A DNA stretch of 64,000 bases from Streptomyces phaeolivaceus (GTDB lineage: Bacteria; Actinomycetota; Actinomycetes; Streptomycetales; Streptomycetaceae), in NCBI RefSeq assembly GCF_009184865.1, contig NZ_CP045096.1, positions 6,696,001 to 6,760,000 of the forward strand, written 5' to 3'. Shown piece by piece: positions 18,165-26,838 of the stretch. Both the position numbers and the translations under genes were made by a program. Numbering within the stretch: position 1 is the first letter of the stretch; every line of letters begins with the position of its first letter. The notes beneath the pieces were generated by a model. It did not search any database. It was not told the DNA's origin and saw nothing but the letters and a program-made list of their open reading frames with translations.

Positions 18165-19763
18165 TTACGTCGGATCCAACCCGTGGCTGCGCAGCCACGG
18201 CAGGGGGTCGATCGCGGAGCCGCCCGCCGGGTGGACCTCGAAGTGCAGGTGCGGGCCGGTGGAGTTGCCCGAGTTGCCGGAGTAGGCGATGGTGTCGCCG
18301 GCCTTGACGGTCGTACCGGAGGCGACCTTGTACGTGGAGAGGTGGCAGTACCAGGTCTCGGTGCCGTCCTTGGCCGTCACGATGACCATGTTGCCGTAGG
18401 CGGCGTTCCACTGGGTGCGCACGGTGCCGTCGGTCGCGGCCATCACCGCGGTGCCGTACGAGACGGGGAAGTCGATACCGGTGTGCAGGGACATCCAGTT
18501 GACGCCGGACTGCCCGTAGTACGCGCTGAGTCCGTGCTTGGCGACCGGCAGCGCGAACTTCGGCCGCAGTCGCTCCTTGCGGGCCGCCTCGGCCGCCGCC
18601 TTCTTCTGCTCCAACTCCTGCTGGGCCTTGAGGTCGATGCGCTCCTGCGTCCGGCTGGCCCGGTCGGCGAAGTCGTCGGCCTCGGCGGAGAGGCTCTCCA
18701 GCTGGGTGTCGAGCTGGTTGTTGGCGGTGGACGGCTTCACGGCGGTGGCGTCCGACTTGATGGACGCCGTCGTCTCCGTGTCGTCCGACGTCGCGCCGAC
18801 CGAGGCCGCCGCGATCCCCGCGACCCCCATGACACAGGCCGACGGAACGGCCACGGTCAGCAGGGCGGAACGTTTGGCCGGAGCCTTCCGGCGCGACCGC
18901 GAGGCCGCGCGGGTGGCCGCCCGGCCGGGGCTCGCGCTCCTGGTGGCGGCCGGGGTGACCTCCTCCTCGCCGTCGAGGAGCACGGTGTCGCGGTCCGCGT
19001 CGTCGCTCTCGAACTCGCCGTCCGCGGAGAGGTGTTCGTCCTGGTCGTACGGGGCGATCTGCTCGAACGTGGCGGTCGCCTGCTGGTGGAAGTCGGCGGC
19101 CTCGGCCGAGAGGTCCACGGCCGACAGGTCCACCATCACGGTCTGCGGGTGCTCGTGCGCGTCGTACGCCTCGGCGGCGGCGCCGTGCTCGTCACCCACG
19201 GGGGTGCCGTCGCTGTTCCACTGCGTGGCGTCGAACGCGCCGGTGTCGAAGTGCTGGGTGCCGACCCACTGCTGGGTCTGGTCGGACTGCCCCAACCGGG
19301 CCGACTCGTCGGACTGTTCGGCCTGCAGCCAGCCGCTCGCGTCCCACTGTCCGCTCGCGTCGGGGCTCGTCGACTGCGTCGGGACCTGGGCCAGATGCTC
19401 GTAACCGGCCGACCAGGACGTCGAGTCGTAGCTGCCCGTGTCGTACGCGGCCTGGTGCTGCGCGGCGTACGGGTCGTAGTTCAGCGTCTGGTGGCTGCCC
19501 GTGGCCCACTGGGAGGCGTCGTAGGTGCCGGTGCCGGTGTCATTGCCCGGCAGGTCACCGAAGAGGGGATCGACGGCGAAGGTCCCGGTGGTGGTCGCGT
19601 GGGCGTCGGCGCCGGAGTCGAAACCTGTGGCGGGGTAGTCGCCGTACGTGGTGAAGTCACCGTAGGCGGCTTCCTGGTGGCCGTACGACGCGTAGTGCGC
19701 CGGGTCGGCTTCGGAAGCCGGAGCCGGGGGTGTTGCGGTCCCCGACGGGTGACGATCGTTCAC
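18165..19763 (-). CDS. membrane-anchored M23 metallopeptidase
   Basis: About 532 residues. The first 200 are low-complexity, rich in Tyr, Gln, Asp and Ser with YGDY and GSYD motifs. A basic Ala/Arg segment leads into a transmembrane helix (TVAVPSACVMGVAGIAAASV). A coiled coil follows (QTQLES to RKERLRP), then a LytM/M23 domain with zinc ligands in HTGIDFPV and GPHLHFEVHP. The family cleaves peptide cross-bridges in peptidoglycan or activates amidases; it should act outside the membrane. GTG 19763 is chosen because AGAGAAG lies five bases upstream. The cytoplasmic N-terminus of this size is unusual and may scaffold other proteins. Confidence 0.9.
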   Translation of the reverse strand: MNDRHPSGTATPPAPASEADPAHYASYGHQEAAYGDFTTYGDYPATGFDSGADAHATTTGTFAVDPLFGDLPGNDTGTGTYDASQWATGSHQTLNYDPYAAQHQAAYDTGSYDSTSWSAGYEHLAQVPTQSTSPDASGQWDASGWLQAEQSDESARLGQSDQTQQWVGTQHFDTGAFDATQWNSDGTPVGDEHGAAAEAYDAHEHPQTVMVDLSAVDLSAEAADFHQQATATFEQIAPYDQDEHLSADGEFESDDADRDTVLLDGEEEVTPAATRSASPGRAATRAASRSRRKAPAKRSALLTVAVPSACVMGVAGIAAASVGATSDDTETTASIKSDATAVKPSTANNQLDTQLESLSAEADDFADRASRTQERIDLKAQQELEQKKAAAEAARKERLRPKFALPVAKHGLSAYYGQSGVNWMSLHTGIDFPVSYGTAVMAATDGTVRTQWNAAYGNMVIVTAKDGTETWYCHLSTYKVASGTTVKAGDTIAYSGNSGNSTGPHLHFEVHPAGGSAIDPLPWLRSHGLDPT

Positions 19764-20155
19764 CAACTTCTCTTTCGCCTCGACGACAGGGGCTGGCAGA
19801 GCAGTGCGGTGACTGTACCCGGCGGTATGCGGGCGCGACAATCTTCAACGGGTTTCACGCGCGCAGGAAACGGGCATTCGAGCGTCTTTCGGCGGTCTGT
19901 GGGCACGACTTTGGCCTTGCGTTCGAAGCCTGTTCGAAAACGGCTCGCTGTGTGAGGGGTGTGGGACGCCCGTGCCACCGGGGGCGAGACGTTTCGCCGG
20001 GTGGCGGCGCGTCGCGCGGGGGCGCGTTGATGCCGTCGGGTGGGGTGTCGCGCGTCGGGTGTGTGATGGGGGCGTGTGGGCGTGCGCCGCGTTTACCGCC
20101 GTACGTCCCGTTTCGGCGTCCTGTGGCGCACGTCACCGCTCTTGGGGGCTTGGGC
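19764..20155. other. upstream region of the M23 gene
   Basis: This 392-base stretch precedes the M23 gene and follows the lipase stop, both on the minus strand. TTCGAAC occurs twice about ten bases apart (around 19920-19940). I found no riboswitch core and no convincing small gene. It presumably contains the M23 promoter. Confidence 0.4.
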
Positions 20156-21019
20156 TCAGGCCACGGTCAGGCCGCCGGGGCGGGCGGTGACGCGGGCGCC
20201 CGTCCGTGAGGCGTCCAGGGCCTCCCGTATTCCGGTGGCGACGGCGGGGTGCACGGGCAGGGCCAGGTGGCCGATGCCGGTGACCCGGATGTTCTGTGCC
20301 ATCAGGTCCGGATGGTCGACGCAGGCCGTCTCCAGCGGAGCCATCACCTGGTCGAAGTCGCTCCAGAACGCCACGAAGTGCGTACGACAGCCCGGCGCCG
20401 GCTCCCGCAGCTCCTCCAGCAGCTCCGACCCCGGCCGCATCTGGCGGACGATCGGGTGCGCGTCGGCCAGCGGCACGGCCCGGGTGCCGCCGTGCGGGGT
20501 GCCGAGGGTGACGAGGGTACGGACCCGGTGGTCACCGCCCTGCCGCTGCACGTAGTACCGGGCTATCAGTCCGCCGAGGCTGTGCCCGACGATGTCCACC
20601 CGCTCCTGGCCGGTGCGCTCGCAGATGTCCTCGATGTGCCGGCCGAGCAGCTCGGCGGCGGTGCGGATGTCGCAGGTGAGGGGCGAGTAGTTGAGCGATT
20701 CGAGGTGCCGGCCGCCGTCTTGCGCGAGGGAGCGGCGCAGCAGGACGAAGACCGAGCGGTTGTCGATGAAGCCGTGCAGCAGGACGACCGGGGGCTTCTC
20801 CTCGGTCGGGAGCCGGGGTGTGTCGGACGGCGGCGGCGGCGCGGGCACGGCCCGGCGCTCCTGTGTCATCCCGGACGGATAGAGCAGCAGATGCCCCGCG
20901 AGGATCGCCAACTCCAGGGCGGTCGCCTTGAGAAGGGCCATCGACAGACCCGGCAGCTGGGTGGGCAGGAACCGCTCGCAGAGCGGAACAAGGGGCGAGA
21001 CCGCCCTGGTGACCTTCAT
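20156..21019 (-). CDS. alpha/beta-fold lipase/esterase (triacylglycerol lipase-like)
   Basis: A 287-residue protein. It starts MKVTRAVSPL with GGGAGG six bases upstream of the ATG. A hydrophobic stretch (about 25-48) could anchor it in the membrane or act as an uncleaved signal. The alpha/beta hydrolase core has the oxyanion-side VVLLHGFIDN (about 78-88), the nucleophile Ser147 in GHSLGG, and a likely catalytic His in GIGHLALP. The spacing resembles extracellular bacterial lipases related to LipA/LipC. An Asp from about 240-250 (VDHPDL) may complete the triad. Substrate is unknown. Confidence 0.85.
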   Translation of the reverse strand: MKVTRAVSPLVPLCERFLPTQLPGLSMALLKATALELAILAGHLLLYPSGMTQERRAVPAPPPPSDTPRLPTEEKPPVVLLHGFIDNRSVFVLLRRSLAQDGGRHLESLNYSPLTCDIRTAAELLGRHIEDICERTGQERVDIVGHSLGGLIARYYVQRQGGDHRVRTLVTLGTPHGGTRAVPLADAHPIVRQMRPGSELLEELREPAPGCRTHFVAFWSDFDQVMAPLETACVDHPDLMAQNIRVTGIGHLALPVHPAVATGIREALDASRTGARVTARPGGLTVA

Positions 21020-21688
21020 GCCCGACCTCCCGTCGGCAGACGGGTGGACGCCTCTGTCCCCCGTGTGCCCTAGTGAAGAGCCGCGCGTGCCGACGACGGA
21101 CGGTCGGGCGATGCGACGTGACGCGGTGCGTGTGGCGTGCGTGACGTGCGGTGCGTGCGCGACGTACGAGGTGTCGATCACGCGGCGGGGGCCCGGCCCT
21201 CCTGACTCCCCGCTGCCCTGCCCTCCGCCGTCTGCCGGTGCCGATCCGCTCCGTCGCCCTGGCCTCCCTCGGGCGGTGGGTCGGTGCGGCATCCTTCCGA
21301 CGGCTCTCCTTGCGCACGCTTCCCCGTGGCGCGCACGCCACGGGAGCCTCCGGCCGGCGGCCCGGAAACGCTCCGGATGCCGCGATCACCTCCGTGATCA
21401 CCTCGGTCCCCGCGACGCGTGAGCCGCGGAAACCGGGAGCAGTGCGCGGCGAACGTGTCCCACCGTGTGATTTCCCCCTCGCCCGGCACCGTGAAACGGA
21501 CGGTTGCGCGATGCTGGAGACAACGTTCGTTCACTTCCCGGAGCGCGGGGTGGAGGGGTGTTCCACGGACCCCGAGTCGTGATGTGCGTGGTTTCGTGAT
21601 GTGTGTGGGTTCGCGTGATTCGCGATACATGTACTGCCGTGTTCCGCTATGCCTGGTGCAGTTGTTTCACGGAGGCATGGAGGCAGTG
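21020..21688. other. large divergent intergenic region
   Basis: A 669-base stretch between the divergent lipase and icmB genes. A CGTGCG/GTGCGT-rich segment lies at about 21120-21175. Frames here are arginine- and proline-rich and unconvincing. It must contain the two divergent promoters, but I see no clear pair of boxes. The last 100 bases before icmB are less GC-rich (GATTCGCGATACATG), as expected for a promoter. Confidence 0.4.
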
Positions 21689-22105
21689 ATGGGTGTGGCA
21701 GCCGGCCCGATCCGCGTGGTGGTGGCCAAGCCGGGACTCGACGGCCACGATCGCGGGGCCAAGGTGATCGCGCGGGCGCTGCGCGACGCCGGTATGGAGG
21801 TCATCTACACGGGCCTCCACCAGACCCCCGAGCAGATCGTCGACACCGCGATCCAGGAGGACGCCGACGCGATCGGTCTCTCCATCCTCTCCGGCGCCCA
21901 CAACACGCTCTTCGCCGCGGTCATCGCACTCCTCAAGGAGCGCGACGCCGAGGACATCCTCGTCTTCGGCGGAGGGATCATCCCCGAGGCGGACATCGCG
22001 CCCCTCAAGGACAAGGGAGTCGCCGAGATCTTCACGCCCGGGGCGACGACGGCGTCGATCGTGGAGTGGGTACGGGGGCATGCGCGGCAGGGGGCGGGTG
22101 CGTAG
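21689..22105 (+). CDS. icmB: isobutyryl-CoA mutase small (B12-binding) subunit
   Basis: A 138-residue stand-alone cobalamin-binding domain. It has the base-off signature D-G-H-D-R-G (residues 18-23, axial ligand His20), then [11 protein letters not shown], the Gly-rich [12 protein letters not shown] and FTPGAT. Size and sequence fit IcmB, which pairs with the separately encoded IcmA to interconvert isobutyryl-CoA and n-butyryl-CoA, feeding valine-derived carbon into polyketide and fatty-acid precursors. A generic methylmalonyl-CoA mutase B12 domain is the alternative. ATG 21689 has GGAGG five bases upstream; ATG 21677 is too close to its own GGAGG. Confidence 0.85.
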   Translation: MGVAAGPIRVVVAKPGLDGHDRGAKVIARALRDAGMEVIYTGLHQTPEQIVDTAIQEDADAIGLSILSGAHNTLFAAVIALLKERDAEDILVFGGGIIPEADIAPLKDKGVAEIFTPGATTASIVEWVRGHARQGAGA

Positions 22106-22154
22106 TGGCTCGGGGGTGCGGGTTCGGTCGGCGGGTGCGGGTCGTTCGTGGTTG

Positions 22155-22223
22155 CTCGCGCAGTTCCCCGCGCCCCTAGAAGATCAGGCCCCTGCTTTTC
22201 AGGGGCGCGGGGAACTGCGCGAG
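22155..22223. repeat. perfect 23-bp inverted repeat, dispersed Streptomyces palindrome
   Basis: The arms 22155-22177 and 22201-22223 are exact reverse complements (core CAGTTCCCCGCGCCCCT). The 23-base spacer itself holds GGCCCCTG, able to pair with CAGGGGC of the right arm. I recognise this AGGGGCGCGGGGAACTGCGCGA family as widespread in Streptomyces intergenic regions. It sits 49 bases after the icmB stop, before a convergent gene, so termination or mRNA stabilisation is plausible. Confidence 0.85.
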
Positions 22224-22230
22224 AAGCCCC

Positions 22231-22300
22231 ACGCACCCGCGCCCGCACCCGCACCCGCGCCCGCACCCGCGCCCGCACCCGCGCCCGCGCCCGCGCCCGC
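22231..22300. repeat. CCCGCA/CCCGCG hexanucleotide tract
   Basis: About 70 bases of near-uninterrupted CCCGCA and CCCGCG units follow the palindrome directly. There are no spacers, so it is not a CRISPR. It is a slippage-prone simple repeat between convergent genes. Confidence 0.8.
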
Positions 22301-22342
22301 CGACCGAACCCGCACCCCCGAGCCCCTCCGCGCCCCCAGCCA

Positions 22343-23977
22343 TCACGCGCCCGGCGGCTCCAGCTCGGCCCGCATCGTCGCCCGCAACCGCAACGTCGTC
22401 GCGAGCCGCTGAAACGCCTCGGCCCAGTACCCACCCGCTCCGGGCGCCGCATCCTCCGCGTCCTCCGGCGTAGCCGTCAACGGCTGGAGCCGCACCGCCT
22501 CCCCCGGATCCAGGCACCGCTCCGCCAACCCCATCACCCCACTGAAACTCCAGGGGTAACTCCCGGCGTCCCGCGCGATGTCGAGCGCGTCCACCACGGC
22601 CCTCCCCAGCGGCGGAGCCCACGGCACCGCGCACACCCCGAGCAGCTGGAACGCCTCCGACAACCCGTGCGTGGCGATGAACCCCGCCACCCACTCGGCC
22701 CGCTTCCCGCCCTCCAAGGTCGCCAGCAGCTTCGCCCGTTCGGCCAGGGACGCGGCTCCCGGCCCACCGGCCTCCGGTGTGGAGGGCGCCCCCAGCAGCG
22801 CCCGCGACCACCCGGGATCCCGCTGCCGCACCGCCGCCCGGCACCACGCCCCGTGCAACTCGCTCTGCCAGTCGTCCGCGACCGGCAGCGCCACGATCTC
22901 CTCCGGCGTACGCCCCCCGAACCGCCCCGACCAGGCCCCGAGCGGCGCCGCCTCCACCAACTGGCCCAGCCACCACGACCGTTCACCCCGCCCGGCCGGG
23001 GCCTTGGGCAGCACACCGTCGCGCTCCATGCCCGGGTCGCACTCGTGGGGGGCCTCGACGACGATCGCGGGCGCTCCGGTTCCCGAAGACGTGCCGCCCA
23101 TGTGATCGACGGCCACGCACGCCGTCGCACGCTTCGCCATCCGCCGCGCGAGCGCCGAGTCGGGCAGCGCGGACAGCAACTCCGCCGCCGTGGCCCGCAC
23201 ATTGCGACTGCGGTCGGTCAACGCGGCCTCCAGGAAGGGTTCGTCGGCCGCCGCCAGCCCCGTACGCAAGGTGTCGAGGAACATCAGCCGGTCCTCGGCG
23301 CGCTCCGTCGGCCATGTGGACGACAGCAACTCACGGGCCGCGGCGGCATCCCCGGCCCGTATCGCCGTGAGCAGGGCGACGCGCTCCGCGAACAGGCCCT
23401 CCCGCCACAGCCGTCGCACGCCCTCGGGTTCGTCCGGGCCCGGCAGCGACGCACCGCCGCCGGGTGCGGCCCGCAGCGCGAAACGCCAGTCCGTGTTGAG
23501 CCGGGCCAGCCACAGCGCCCGCGCGCCCGCGAAGGCCAGCACGGCGGGCCGCAGATCCGTACGGCCGCGCGCCGCGTCCAGCAGCGCGGGCAGGGCCTCC
23601 GGGGGAGCCGCGTAACCGTGTGCGTTGGCCAAGGCCAGCCATTGGGGCAGCAGTTCCATCAGATCGGGTGCCGTGCCCCGGCGTCCGCCGCCGGTGCCCG
23701 GCCGGTCGGCCAGCAAGGTCGTCAGCCGTCGTGTCGCGGCGGGCGGCAGCGGGGGACGTCGGTCCGGTGCCGCCGGCTGCGGTCGGGCCGCCGCCCGCAC
23801 GGGCCGGATCCCCGCCCGGCGCCGCACGGTCTCCACGGCCGCCGCGTCCAGCAACGCCACCGGCGCCTCCCGGCCCGGCACGGCCCCCGGGGGCGTACGA
23901 CGGTCCGTGCCGAGCAGCGCGGTCGTGACCAACTCCTCCCAGGAGAGCCCCGCCGAAGCCTCTGAGGTGCTGGTCAT
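22343..23977 (-). CDS. DUF5691 family protein
   Basis: A 544-residue protein of unknown biochemistry that I recall as DUF5691. It begins SWEELVTTALLGTDRR, typical of the family. The middle has HEAT-like helical repeats (for example DRSRNVRATAAELLSALPDS), suggesting a protein-interaction scaffold. No catalytic motif or membrane segment is evident. GGGAGGGACCTC precedes the ATG. It lies downstream of the SWIM-finger gene on the same strand, and the family usually occurs beside SWIM, MoxR and VWA genes, so it is probably a component of that system. Confidence 0.8.
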   Translation of the reverse strand: MTSTSEASAGLSWEELVTTALLGTDRRTPPGAVPGREAPVALLDAAAVETVRRRAGIRPVRAAARPQPAAPDRRPPLPPAATRRLTTLLADRPGTGGGRRGTAPDLMELLPQWLALANAHGYAAPPEALPALLDAARGRTDLRPAVLAFAGARALWLARLNTDWRFALRAAPGGGASLPGPDEPEGVRRLWREGLFAERVALLTAIRAGDAAAARELLSSTWPTERAEDRLMFLDTLRTGLAAADEPFLEAALTDRSRNVRATAAELLSALPDSALARRMAKRATACVAVDHMGGTSSGTGAPAIVVEAPHECDPGMERDGVLPKAPAGRGERSWWLGQLVEAAPLGAWSGRFGGRTPEEIVALPVADDWQSELHGAWCRAAVRQRDPGWSRALLGAPSTPEAGGPGAASLAERAKLLATLEGGKRAEWVAGFIATHGLSEAFQLLGVCAVPWAPPLGRAVVDALDIARDAGSYPWSFSGVMGLAERCLDPGEAVRLQPLTATPEDAEDAAPGAGGYWAEAFQRLATTLRLRATMRAELEPPGA

Positions 23978-24009
23978 GAGGTCCCTCCCCGATGCCGCGA
24001 ACCACGGTC

Positions 24010-24140
24010 GCCGCGACGGCTGTTTCTGTGGCCGCTGTTTCTGTGACCGTTGTTTCTTTGACTGCCGCTTCCGCGACCGCTTCCGCCGCGACCGCCTCCG
24101 CCGTGACCGCCGCGTTCGGGATCGCTGCTTCCGCCGCCGT
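24010..24140. repeat. degenerate short tandem repeat between DUF5691 and SWIM genes
   Basis: Units resembling GCTGTTTCTGTGACC drift into GCTTCCGCGACC and GCCTCCGCCGTGACC, repeated about ten times with 12-15-base spacing. No hairpin or gene is evident. The repeat separates the two minus-strand genes and may have grown by slippage. Confidence 0.6.
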
Positions 24141-24158
24141 CCCCGATCGCGTTGGCCC

Positions 24159-25529
24159 TCAGCACAGCGCCACCGCGTGTCCCCGTGCGTCCTCCGACTG
24201 CTCCTCCGCCCATGCCGTGAGCGGGGTGAAGCCGCGGTGGCCGCACTCGCCGAAGACGGTGACCGGTGTGCCGCCGGAGAGGGCTATGAGGCGCCACAGG
24301 CCGGGGCGGGAGAGGGCGGTGGCGGTGAGGGGGAGGGCCGTGTCGCCGTCGGCGTCGGCCAGTTGCCAGGAGTCGCCGTCCGGGGTGGGGACGACGCGGG
24401 TGAGGGTGACCGGGGAGGAGTCCAGCCAGGGGTCGTCCCGGAGGGCCGCGCCGTAACGGGCCGCCGCCTCGGCCGGAGTGATCCCCGGCGGTCGTACGGC
24501 GGTGGGCTCGGGCGCGGTGAAACGCTCGCCGAGGGCCACGCGCGGCTGTCCCGCGCTCGCATACGCCGACACCTCGGCCTCGAACGCCAGCCCGACCGGC
24601 AGTGACAGCTCGGGTGCGCGGCCGGCGGCTCCATAGGAGAGGAGCAGCGCCGTACGGCCCGACTCGGTGCCGTGCAGCCAGATGCGGCGGGTGGTGAGGT
24701 GGGAGTCGGACGTGTCGTACTGGGCGAGGGCCAGCCAGCGGTCGCGGACCGGTGGGCCGTCCGGGGAACCGGACAGGCCGATCCGGGAGCGGACCGTGGC
24801 CGCGAGACCGTCCGGGAGGAGATCGCGGCGCAGCCAGCCCCGGTCGAGGAGATGGAGGAGCGCGCACTCCTCAAGGAGGCGGACCGGCCAGCCCGGTCCC
24901 GAGCCCGGTATCGCGCCCAACTCCCTCACCCGGGCCGCCAGTCCGGGGGCCTGGGCGTCGACCATACGGGCCGCCGTCTCCTCCCACAGCCCGTACCCCG
25001 CCTGTTCCGCGGCGGCCAGGCCGCCGCGGAACAGGTCGGTCAGACGCTGTTCGAGCTCCGCCGCGCCCGCGGTGATCCGGTCGGCGCGCCGCTCTGCTCG
25101 GCGACGCGCCGCCTCCGGATCAGCGGACGTGGCCCCAGATGCCGCGTCCGTCCTCGTCGTCCTCTCCGCTGCGCGCGTGCGGCGGCCGGACAGCCACTGC
25201 TCCGCCCAGTCCGGCGCCGCCCCGGACGGCACCGCGGCGTCGTCGCCCGCCCAGAGCAGGAGCAGCCCCAGCGCATGCTTGCACGGGAACTTCCTGCTCG
25301 GACAACTGCACTTGTAGGCAGGCCCGGAGGAGTCCGCCACGTCGATGATCGTCTGATACGGCTTGCTGCCACTTCCTTTGCACAGTCCCCACACCGTCCC
25401 CTCGTCCGAACTGCCAGCACTCGACCACGGCCCTGCCACGGCGAGTTTGCTTCCGGCTTTGCGCGACGCTGCGTCAGGTGCCAATGCCAGCACCTGCTCA
25501 GCCGTCCAGCGCACCCCCTGCTGAGTCAT
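24159..25529 (-). CDS. SWIM zinc-finger protein
   Basis: A 456-residue protein. Near the N-terminus is a SWIM finger, C-x-C-x6-C-x-H: Cys74, Cys76, Cys83 and His85 within YKCSCPSRKFPCKHALGLLL. SWIM fingers bind zinc and mediate DNA or protein contacts. The remainder (about 110-456) lacks motifs I can name. No Shine-Dalgarno is visible before ATG 25529, but a TACCTT -10 box ends six bases upstream, so the transcript is predicted to be leaderless. The promoter has the DNA-damage motif. It is divergent from the MoxR-type AAA gene and probably works with that operon. Confidence 0.85.
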   Translation of the reverse strand: MTQQGVRWTAEQVLALAPDAASRKAGSKLAVAGPWSSAGSSDEGTVWGLCKGSGSKPYQTIIDVADSSGPAYKCSCPSRKFPCKHALGLLLLWAGDDAAVPSGAAPDWAEQWLSGRRTRAAERTTRTDAASGATSADPEAARRRAERRADRITAGAAELEQRLTDLFRGGLAAAEQAGYGLWEETAARMVDAQAPGLAARVRELGAIPGSGPGWPVRLLEECALLHLLDRGWLRRDLLPDGLAATVRSRIGLSGSPDGPPVRDRWLALAQYDTSDSHLTTRRIWLHGTESGRTALLLSYGAAGRAPELSLPVGLAFEAEVSAYASAGQPRVALGERFTAPEPTAVRPPGITPAEAAARYGAALRDDPWLDSSPVTLTRVVPTPDGDSWQLADADGDTALPLTATALSRPGLWRLIALSGGTPVTVFGECGHRGFTPLTAWAEEQSEDARGHAVALC

Positions 25530-25535
25530 GTTCTG

Positions 25536-25558
25536 AAGGTAGATCCCACCACTGACAA
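25536..25558 (-). promoter_or_regulatory. RecA-NDp/PafBC-type promoter of the SWIM gene
   Basis: Reading the minus strand: TTGTCAGTG (25558-25550), eight bases, TACCTT (25541-25536). This matches TTGTCRGTG-N8-TAnnnT exactly. The expected transcription start coincides with the start codon at 25529, implying a leaderless mRNA. Confidence 0.8.
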
Positions 25559-25596
25559 TTGGCTTGCGCGATCCAATTTCCGCAGGTCAGACTGGA

Positions 25597-25619
25597 TTGT
25601 CAGTGGGGTGGTGCAGGGT
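25597..25619 (+). promoter_or_regulatory. RecA-NDp/PafBC-type promoter of the MoxR-VWA operon
   Basis: TTGTCAGTG (25597-25605), an 8-base spacer, then CAGGGT (25614-25619), one base away from TAnnnT. It faces the MoxR-type gene at 25663 and mirrors the minus-strand motif 38 bases away, so both transcription units are probably induced together. Confidence 0.7.
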
Positions 25620-25662
25620 GGTCATCAGATCCGAACCGGCCGAGCTGGAGGGGGACTCAGCC

Positions 25663-26838
25663 ATGCCTGCGTCCGTTGGAACGACCACTGTCGACCCGAG
25701 CCACAACCAGTCCGCGCCCGCGAACACCCGTACAGGTGGTGAGAGCGCGCGCACGGGCGGTGACGTGCTCCGGGCGCACGCCGAGCACGCCTTCGCCGAC
25801 GAACTGGCCGCGCTGGCCGCGCAGGACGACCGGCCCCGGCCGGCCCGCTGGAAGCTCTCGCCGTGGGCCGTCGCCACCTATCTGCTCGGTGGCACGCTCC
25901 CGGACGGCACGGTGATCACACCCAAGTACGTCGGGCCGCGCCGCATCGTCGAGGTCGCCGTCACCACCCTCGCCACCGACCGCGCCCTGCTGCTGCTCGG
26001 CGTGCCGGGCACCGCCAAGACCTGGGTGTCCGAGCATCTCGCGGCGGCCGTCAGCGGCGACTCCACCCTGCTCGTGCAGGGCACGGCGGGCACCCCGGAG
26101 GAGGCGATCCGGTACGGCTGGAACTACGCGCAGCTGCTGGCCCACGGCCCCAGCCGCGACGCGCTCGTGCCCAGCCCCGTCATGCGGGCCATGGCGGAGG
26201 GCATGACGGCCCGCGTCGAGGAGCTGACCCGTATCCCGGCCGACGTCCAGGACACACTGATCACGATCCTCTCCGAGAAGACGCTGCCGATACCGGAGTT
26301 GGGGCAGGAGACCCAGGCCGTCCGCGGCTTCAACCTCATCGCCACGGCCAACGACCGCGACCGCGGGGTGAACGACCTGTCGAGCGCGCTGCGCCGCCGT
26401 TTCAACACCGTGGTGCTGCCGCTGCCGGAGAGCGCCGACGCCGAGGTCGACATCGTCTCGCGCCGCGTCGACCAGATCGGCCGCTCCCTCGACCTGCCGG
26501 CCGTGCCCGACGGCGTCGACGAGATCCGCCGCGTCGTCACGGTCTTCCGTGAACTGCGCGACGGCGTCACGACGGACGGCCGTACGAAGCTGAAGTCGCC
26601 CAGCGGCACCCTGTCCACCGCCGAGGCGATCTCCGTCGTCACCGGTGGGCTCGCCCTCGCCGCCCACTTCGGCGACGGCGTCCTGCGCCCTTCCGACGTT
26701 GCCGCCGGCATCCTCGGCGCAGTCGTCCGCGACCCGGCCGCCGACCGCGTCGTCTGGCAGGAGTACCTGGAGGCGGTCGTCCGCGAACGCGACGGCTGGA
26801 CCGACTTCTACCGCGCCTGCCGTGAGGTGAGCGCGTGA
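25663..26838 (+). CDS. MoxR-type AAA+ ATPase
   Basis: A 391-residue AAA+ protein. Walker A is GVPGTAKT (113-120), and sensor-1 lies in GFNLIATANDRDRG, followed by the arginine-containing SSALRRRFNTVVLPLP. MoxR-type ATPases act as chaperones that remodel partner complexes, usually with a VWA-domain protein; here the VWA gene is two genes downstream. GGAGGGGG lies about ten bases before the ATG. The stop overlaps the next start (GTGA), showing translational coupling. The first 60 residues are disordered. Confidence 0.88.
   Translation: MPASVGTTTVDPSHNQSAPANTRTGGESARTGGDVLRAHAEHAFADELAALAAQDDRPRPARWKLSPWAVATYLLGGTLPDGTVITPKYVGPRRIVEVAVTTLATDRALLLLGVPGTAKTWVSEHLAAAVSGDSTLLVQGTAGTPEEAIRYGWNYAQLLAHGPSRDALVPSPVMRAMAEGMTARVEELTRIPADVQDTLITILSEKTLPIPELGQETQAVRGFNLIATANDRDRGVNDLSSALRRRFNTVVLPLPESADAEVDIVSRRVDQIGRSLDLPAVPDGVDEIRRVVTVFRELRDGVTTDGRTKLKSPSGTLSTAEAISVVTGGLALAAHFGDGVLRPSDVAAGILGAVVRDPAADRVVWQEYLEAVVRERDGWTDFYRACREVSA

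Noticed and set aside
22231..22300. CRISPR or origin-like repeat
   Set aside because: It is a simple hexanucleotide tract without spacers or DnaA-box-like sequence.
25549..25606. terminal inverted repeats of a small mobile element
   Set aside because: Each arm fits a damage-type promoter box with proper spacing to a -10; divergent promoters explain the symmetry.
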